Shown: one piece after another, positions 58,901 through 64,000 of the stretch
How the letters are laid out: each line of letters starts with the position of its first letter
Numbering within the stretch: position 1 is the first letter of the stretch
Assembly: GCF_030463535.1 (NCBI RefSeq)
Contig: NC_132894.1
Coordinates: forward strand, 35,972,025-36,036,024
Length of the DNA: 64,000 bases
DNA from: Salminus brasiliensis
Lineage: Eukaryota; Chordata; Actinopteri; Characiformes; Bryconidae
Reading direction: 5' to 3'
Position numbers and translations under genes: made by a program
The notes under the pieces: generated by a model
What the model was told of the DNA's origin: nothing
What the model saw: only the letters and a program-made list of their open reading frames with translations
Database searches by the model: none

Positions 58901-61900
58901 ATTTGGGAAACAAATCTGATTTGTCTGCTGTTTGAACATAGCCTTTCATATGTGGTCCTAGATCAGATACACATCCGATTTGTGGGCATGCAACATGAAT
59001 GTGAATGTGAAGGTTGGATTTCATGTGTCTTTTTGCTTGTACATTTGTGCTTAGTGCTGTTGTCATCAGCCAGCAACAGCAGCGTGAGAGACACTTACAT
59101 CTATGCCTATGAACTGTCAGGATACCCACATATCATCTAAGCAACATCTCAATTGTAATGTGAACTCACTTGCTGTCTAGTTTATCATGCTTAAATCTTC
59201 ACTACAAGTTATTACAGAGAGAAGATTCCAAGTGACTTTTCACCAGTAGAGTATTTCTCTTTCACTGTGTGCACTTTTGGTTGCATATTTAAATCAGACA
59301 AAAGAACAAATGTGTTAATTTAATTTCAAACTGTGGAAATAAACAGTAAAATAAATATAAATAAAGCATTTGTTGCAATGCAGGGTTAACAGGTTACAGC
59401 CATATTTCATTCCTAATATTTGTCTCTTTAGGCTGTTATCCTAAATGTCCTGCTGAACAGCCATACTTTGATGAGGACAAAATGAAGTGTGTGGACAACT
59501 GTGGCTGCTACGACAATGAAGGGAAGCATTACAGCGAAGGAGAAAAGGTTCCCACTACAGAAAACTGCCAGACATGGTATGCTTGCACTTGATATCTTCA
59601 AAGAATTGCTTACTTATTTAATATATATTTGAAACTAAGCGTTTGTTTTCGTATGTTTACTTTTATAAAGCTATTGTCATTCTATGACAATCGACTGCAA
59701 GAAAGATGAAACAGGTAAGACTCTGCTCTGATAAAACTCATTTATATCCTATTCTTTGAATAAATTTGTTGAGTGGAACAACTAACTTTCACATCTCTGA
59801 TTTTGTAGCCTGTACCTGCACATACGATGGGAAGAAATATCCATTTGGAAGCACTATCTACAATACTACCGATGGGCATGTCCACTGTATGACGGCTACA
59901 TGTGGAAATAATGGAACAATTGTAAGGCACATGTATCTTTGTCCAACACCAGCTCCAACAACATCAACATCCACTCCAACAACTGTGTTTAACTTCTCCA
60001 CAACAGCACCAGGTTAGTGCCATCCTTTAACACAGTGTTATTCATAAATATAAATAACAGCATGTTCTTCTAGTGGTGCAACATACCAGTTTACCAAAAT
60101 CACAAGTACGTACCACAGAGGAGCTGGTTTTATGATACCTTTGCGATTTAGACCAACACTGACAGGACTACATACAGAAATCAATAGGTCAGACTAGCTG
60201 AAGGAAGATCACCAAATTATCATAAAATCTAATGCTTTATATGTAAATACACTGACATGCCAAACTTACCTGCGGGATATATGCATTTTGGGCCTCCTGC
60301 ACTGAATGTAGACGTGATTTCTGCCAGAGTCGCTTGTCTGTTCACATAAACCACTGTATTGGCATTTCATCTGTCAATGAAATTCTTACAAGTGTAATCT
60401 ACATGTTGCTGTTAATATTTTATATAACAAAGAACATGATGATTAATAACCAGCCAAAATGATCTTATGTAAAATCAAAAGTGCTTTAGACCATTATGAT
60501 TATAACATAGATTATAAAAAGTGTGATTCAGAAACATACCCACTATGCAAGAAAAATACATTTGGATACATGATGATGTACTTATTTGTTGAGAAAATGC
60601 TTAAAATTGAAAATTAGAACAGACAAAGTCGTTTTTATTTTAGTAATTTAAGTCGTTATAATTGAATTACTTAGCTAAATGGTTTGCTCCATTAAACATC
60701 TCTTTGCTATGCATGTCACAATTTAATGATATGTAATGACTGGCTCATTATCGGTTCAGAAAACAATCATTCAATCATTATTAGTGTTAGTAATATTTAA
60801 AAAAAAATGTGTTTGAACAATACATAAGAATTAAAATCTGCAACGTAAACGTCTAAAATCAGGTGTGAATGAATCCCACTGCATTATTTGACCTCTTGTT
60901 TAACAATATCTTGTGCTCATTTTTGCTGCCCACTTGAAACACTCTTGATGTCCGTTCTTGCTTCCATAAATGCCAGTGGTTGATTTCCACAACACTCTGA
61001 ACACTCAGAGTCTCTATTCCAATGGGCACTTGTCTTAGTTGTCCACTGTCCTCACTTCCTGGACTGTATGATGCATGCTGTCGTCCTCACATGTTCTGGG
61101 TGTCTTTGTTTGGCTGACTCAATTCAGAGCCTGAAGCTATATGAGGGGATAAGCACTTTTTGTTGACTGCCATACCAGAATTGCCATTATGCATTGTTGT
61201 CTTGATTGCAGAAGTTGCCTCCAAGTCGATAGTCAGCTGTTGGCTGTTAATATAGTTTTTTTTTTTGCCTTTTTGTGGAGAACACAGTTGCTTCTTCATC
61301 CTGTCTTTAAAACTGCAGACCTAACTCAGATAACTCAGATCTGCAGATAACTCAACAAGGCATGTGACATTGAAATTGAAAAAGCATTGAAATGATAAAT
61401 TATTTAATAGGAATGTAATGGAAACCATGGGTGTAAAGTCAAATAACTATGATTTTTTTTTTTCAGCTTCAACTGTGCATACTAGTACTCACACAACACC
61501 AAAGCCAACAACTACGTGCCAGCAATCGTGTGCATGGTCACAGTGGTTTGATTCAACATTCCCAACCCCTGGTCCCAATGGAGGTGATTCTGAAACATAC
61601 AACAATATCAGAGCAGCTGGCTATAAGATCTGTGAAAAACCAAGCGAAATTCAATGTCGTGCTGAAAAGTTTCCAAATAAAACCATAAGTGAGATTGGGC
61701 AGGTTGTGGAATGCAACGTCAAAGAGGGGTTGATATGCAAAAACGATGAACAATCAGGTTCATTTCCATTATGTTTGAACTACCAAATACGGGTTTACTG
61801 CTGTGATAATGAACACTGCCCAACACGTCCACCTCAAACAACACCCCAAACTACCACAACAAAGACAACTTCACGCCATTGCGAAGTCTGCTCATGGACC

Positions 61901-64000
61901 CCATGGATGAACGTTGATTATCCAGAATATGGACCGAAAGAAGGTGACAATGAAACTATTAAAAACATTATCAAGTCTGGACGCTATAAAGTATGTAAAA
62001 CCCCAGTTGAAGTCAAATGTCAAGCAGTCCGCTACCCAGGAGTTCCATTAGCAGAGTTGCACCAAAATGTTACTTGCAATAACGCAGGTTTACTTTGTGA
62101 GAACAAATACCAAACTATCATATGCCTTGACTATGAGGTAAAAGCTAAATGTTGTGAGATCACTGAATGTCAAACTACAACTCCAACAACACCAAAAACT
62201 TCAACAACAACACCAACGACTACAACATCTCCAACAACAACTCCGACAACCACTCCAACAACAACTCCAACAAATATTTCAACAACCACTCCAACAACTA
62301 CTCCAACAACTACTCCAACAAATACTTCAACAACCACTCCAACAACTACTCCAACAAATACTTCAACAACCACTCCAACAACTACTCCAACAAATACTTC
62401 AACAACCACTCCAACAACAACTCCAACAACCACTCCAACAAATACTTCAACAACCACTCCGACAACCACTCCAACAACCACTCCAACAACAACTCCAACA
62501 ACCACTCCAACAACAACTCCAACAACAACAACAACCACCACCACAAGCACAGCCATACCTCCAATATGTGAACCCTGTCACTGGTCAGATTGGATAGACT
62601 TTGGTCCTCCTACAACAGGTCTTAATGGTGGTGAAATTGTACCAATAAAAAGGATAAGTGACACTTATCCTAGCATCTGTAGCACGCCAAGTAAAGTGGA
62701 ATGCAGAGCCAAACTCCACCCTGGACTTCCACTTACAGATTTAGGTCAAGAAGTGACCTGTAATGCCAAAGATGGGCTGATTTGTTTGAACCAAAACCAG
62801 GGTCTCCAGCAGCAATGCTTCGACTATGAGATTAGAGTGTACTGCTGTGACAGATCAGCATATTGTACATCACCAGTGACAACTACTCCAACAACAACTC
62901 CAACAACCACTCCAACCACAACTCCAACAACCACTCCAACAACTACTCCAACAACTACTCCAACAACCACTCCAACCACAACTCCAACAACCACTCCAAC
63001 AACTACTCCAACAACCACTCCAACAACTACTGCAACAACAACTCCAACAACAACAACAACCACCACCACAAGCACAGCCATACCTCCAATATGTGAACCC
63101 TGTCACTGGTCAGATTGGATGGACTTTGGTCCTCCTACAACAGGTCTTAATGGTGGTGAAATTGTACCAATGAAAAGGATAGGTGACACTTATCCTAGCA
63201 TCTGTAGCACGCCAAGTGAAGTGGAATGCAGAGCCAAACTCTACCCTGGACTTCCACTTGCAGATTTAGGTCAAGAAGTGACCTGTAATGCCAAAGATGG
63301 GCTGATTTGTTTGAACCAAAACCAGGGTCTCCAGCAGCAATGCTTCGACTATGAGATTAGAGTGTACTGCTGTGACAGATCAGCATATTGTACATCACCA
63401 GTGACAACTACTCCAACAACAACTCCAACAACCACTCCAACCACAACTCCAACAACTAGTCCAACAACCACTCAAACCACAACTCCAACAACAACTCCAA
63501 CAACAACTCCAAGAACTACTCCAACAACAACAACAACCACCACCACAAGCACAGCCATACCTCCAATATGTGAACCCTGTCACTGGTCAGATTGGATGGA
63601 CTTTGGTCCTCCTACAACAGGTCTTAATGGTGGTGAAATTGTACCAATAAAAAGGATAGGTGACACTTATCCTAGCATCTGTAGCACGCCAAGTGAAGTG
63701 GAATGCAGAGCCAAACTCTACCCTGGACTTCCACTTGCAGATTTAGGTCAAGAAGTGACCTGTAATGCCAAAGATGGGCTGATTTGTTTGAACCAAAACC
63801 AGGGTCTCCAGCAGCAATGCTTCGACTATGAGATTAGAGTGTACTGCTGTGACAGATCAGCATATTGTACATCACCAGTGACAACTACTCCAACAACAAC
63901 TCCAACAACTACTCCAACAACAACTCCAACAACAACTCCAACAACCACTCCAACAACAACTCCAACAACCACTCCAACAACCACTCCAACAACTACTGCA
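44201..64000 (+). CDS. Secreted gel-forming mucin (MUC2/MUC5AC/MUC5B class), 5' part, 30 exons seen, open at window end
   Basis: Encodes a secreted, disulphide-polymerising mucin for mucus gels. Exons: 44201-44279, 44601-44654, 45506-45767, 45982-46096, 46579-46669, 47242-47348, 47894-48110, 48328-48456, 49070-49187, 49375-49513, 51141-51251, 51770-51839, 51962-52099, 52257-52421, 52527-52621, 53395-53521, 53934-54186, 54300-54352, 55031-55131, 55265-55416, 55914-56052, 56405-56515, 56615-56794, 57072-57311, 57393-57549, 58457-58585, 59432-59576, 59671-59714, 59809-60012 and 61467-64000+. All phases close; 6459 nt (2153 codons) are in the window. The start at 44201 sits in a strong Kozak context (GCCACCATGG) and opens a hydrophobic leader ([17 protein letters not shown]). 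Order: signal peptide, D1, D2, D'-D3, then CysD and PTS repeats. CysD domains exclude a MUC6 orthologue. MUC2 and MUC5 cannot be separated because the C-terminal D4, VWC and cystine-knot parts lie beyond the window. Confidence 0.95.
45100..45425. repeat. GAATAATTCATAGTAGATACT minisatellite (mucin intron 2)
   Basis: About a dozen degenerate units of TACTGAATAATTCATAGTAG, some with a GAAGTAGGTCCTGAATA variant. The same motif, inverted, occurs at 33030-33115. Confidence 0.85.
46845..46898. repeat. AT microsatellite (mucin intron 5)
   Basis: About 27 AT units. Confidence 0.95.
48763..49042 (+). mobile_element. MITE family A copy in mucin intron 8
   Basis: Left terminus AGGACCAAAAGTTTTGGGAC, interior CTGCTCCACAGCTCAATGCT, right terminus GTGTCCACAAACATTTGGAC. 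The element ends about 27 bp before exon 9 (49070), so it supplies most of the sequence where the branch point should be. Confidence 0.8.
49514..51140. other. Mucin intron 10, no gene
   Basis: AT-rich intron. 49640-49800 resembles a diverged SINE of the 53092-53300 type (CTTACATTTACATTTATGAC, GAAATTGAGCCCTAGTTTGC). Nothing else supported. Confidence 0.4.
53092..53300 (-). mobile_element. SINE of a second family (mucin intron 15)
   Basis: Starts TTTACATTTAAGGTATTTAG, then GACGCTCTTATCCAGAGCGA, a conserved block of widespread fish SINEs. The tRNA-like head is in reverse at the right end (GGGAATTGAACCCAAGTCTC, then GTTGCGCCAC). Confidence 0.78.
55233..55251. repeat. 19-base C homopolymer forming the polypyrimidine tract before mucin exon 20
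   Basis: The run ends 13 bases before the acceptor AG at 55263-55264 (CTCCTCCCCAACAG), so it is the splice polypyrimidine tract. G-rich on the opposite strand. Confidence 0.85.
56250..56370. repeat. Two ~80-bp tandem copies in mucin intron 21
   Basis: GTGTCTACCTGTAATTA followed by CTCTATATAACATTAGA occurs at 56250 and 56331; a third relative lies in ap2a2 intron 21 at 6636-6680. Confidence 0.8.
57550..58456. other. Mucin intron 25, no feature seen
   Basis: AT-rich intron without recognisable repeats or open frames. Confidence 0.5.
58586..59431. other. Mucin intron 26, no feature seen
   Basis: AT-rich intron. Open frames on either strand (58830-59140) have no family signal and no repeat was recognised. 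Confidence 0.45.
60013..61466. other. Mucin intron 29, no feature seen
   Basis: A 1.45-kb AT-rich intron separating the D3 tail from the giant PTS/CysD exon. The phases of exons 29 and 30 match (1/1), so no further exon is required. The acceptor has a strong T tract (61452-61463). Confidence 0.6.
62171..62566 (+). repeat. PTS tandem repeat block (12-bp TPTT units) between CysD2 and CysD3
   Basis: Coding minisatellite with unit ACTCCAACAACN. A higher-order variant containing AATACTTCAACAACC recurs at intervals of 36-48 bp around 62270-62460, giving N-T-S-T-T blocks whose NTS is also an N-glycosylation sequon. Because the period is a multiple of three and stop-free in other frames, spurious Gln-rich, Asn-rich and antisense Val/Gly frames overlap it; the mucin frame is fixed by the flanking CysD domains. 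Confidence 0.9.
62553..63868 (+). repeat. Three near-identical CysD+PTS duplication units
   Basis: The segment starting CCATACCTCCAATATG recurs at 62553, 63078 and 63555 (spacings 525 and 477 bp, both multiples of three). Over the 300-bp CysD core, copies 4 and 5 differ at one base (ATG versus ATA) and copy 3 differs from copy 4 at six. The spacing difference comes from the number of 12-bp PTS units. This indicates very recent unit duplication or gene conversion. Confidence 0.92.

Larger units (their letters stand above)
55031..60012 (+). other. Mucin D'-D3 assembly and VWC-like tail, exons 19-29
   Basis: Exons 19-20 make the small D' region ([20 protein letters not shown]). Exon 21 enters the third VWD at [20 protein letters not shown] (residues ~878-897). 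Exon 24 has [17 protein letters not shown] (CGLCG intact) and starts the C8, completed by exon 25 ([20 protein letters not shown]). In gel mucins D3 cysteines make the intermolecular N-terminal bonds. Exons 26-28 give further Cys-rich modules. Exon 29 (59809-60012) carries [18 protein letters not shown], the conserved post-D3 segment of MUC2/MUC5 proteins, then a first Thr/Pro/Ser-rich stretch. Confidence 0.93.
61467..64000 (+). other. Giant mucin exon: five CysD (WxxW) domains alternating with Thr/Pro PTS repeats
   Basis: One uninterrupted open frame runs from the acceptor at 61466 to the last base (844 codons). CysD domains, from first to last Cys, are 61517-61819, 61880-62170, 62567-62866, 63092-63391 and 63569-63868. 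Each is ~100 residues with a WxxW start (WSQW, WTPW, WSDW), the signature linked to C-mannosylation, and a CC pair in RVYCCD or similar. Linkers are 61820-61879 (short), 62171-62566, 62867-63091, 63392-63568 and 63869 onward, made of Thr-Pro-Thr-Thr units (12-bp period), the acceptors for mucin O-glycans. CysD1 and CysD2 are diverged; CysD3-5 are almost identical. The frame is open at the edge, so more repeats likely follow. Confidence 0.95.

Noticed and set aside
60013-61466. A missing mucin exon between exons 29 and 30
   Set aside because: Donor and acceptor phases already agree and no Cys-rich or Thr/Pro frame with splice sites was seen.
62154-62597. Long Gln-rich, Asn-rich and antisense Val/Gly open frames over the mucin repeats
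   Set aside because: They are alternative frames of a 12-bp Thr/Pro coding repeat; flanking CysD domains fix the true frame.
62824-63583. Antisense Cys/Trp/Gly-rich and Val/Gly-rich frames
   Set aside because: Complement of ACTCCAACA units, with no independent start, domain or splice evidence.

Overview
The window is nuclear DNA from a ray-finned (teleost) fish. The evidence is long-intron genes with vertebrate splice sites, many short Tc1-like elements and MITEs, tRNA-derived SINEs, L2-type LINE 3' ends, and AC, AT and AAT microsatellites. I cannot name the species. Two real protein genes are visible and both could be resolved exon by exon; nearly all other open frames are chance frames or transposon debris.

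Region 1 (1-6421) is intergenic: a Tc1-like transposon (14-1166), a 29-bp minisatellite, a second Tc1-like remnant, a tandem array of ~320-bp units and dispersed repeats. Region 2 (6422-29973, minus strand) is a complete 22-exon gene for the alpha subunit of the AP-2 clathrin adaptor, called ap2a2. All exon phases close, giving about 950 residues. Intron 17 has no usable GT-AG solution but fits a minor-spliceosome (U12) AT-AC intron, which itself carries a Tc1-like MITE. Region 3 (30100-44100) is intergenic and almost entirely repeats: MITEs, nested L2 fragments, SINEs, a 12-bp minisatellite and a ~160-bp satellite-like array. Region 4 (44201-64000, plus strand) is the 5' part of a secreted gel-forming mucin (MUC2/MUC5AC/MUC5B class). 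It has a TATA box, 29 short exons for signal peptide and D1-D2-D'-D3, then one giant exon alternating CysD (WxxW) domains with Thr/Pro-rich PTS repeats. That exon is still open at the window edge, so the C-terminal part lies outside.

AP2A2 also neighbours the secreted mucin cluster in mammals, which supports both calls. Here the two genes are divergent (head to head). They are not functionally linked: one acts in clathrin-mediated endocytosis, the other makes mucus. I found no CRISPR array, rRNA, independent tRNA gene or prokaryote-like system. The points most worth a second look are the AT-AC intron, the very recent CysD-PTS duplications with only replacement changes, and the layered transposon and satellite structures between the genes.
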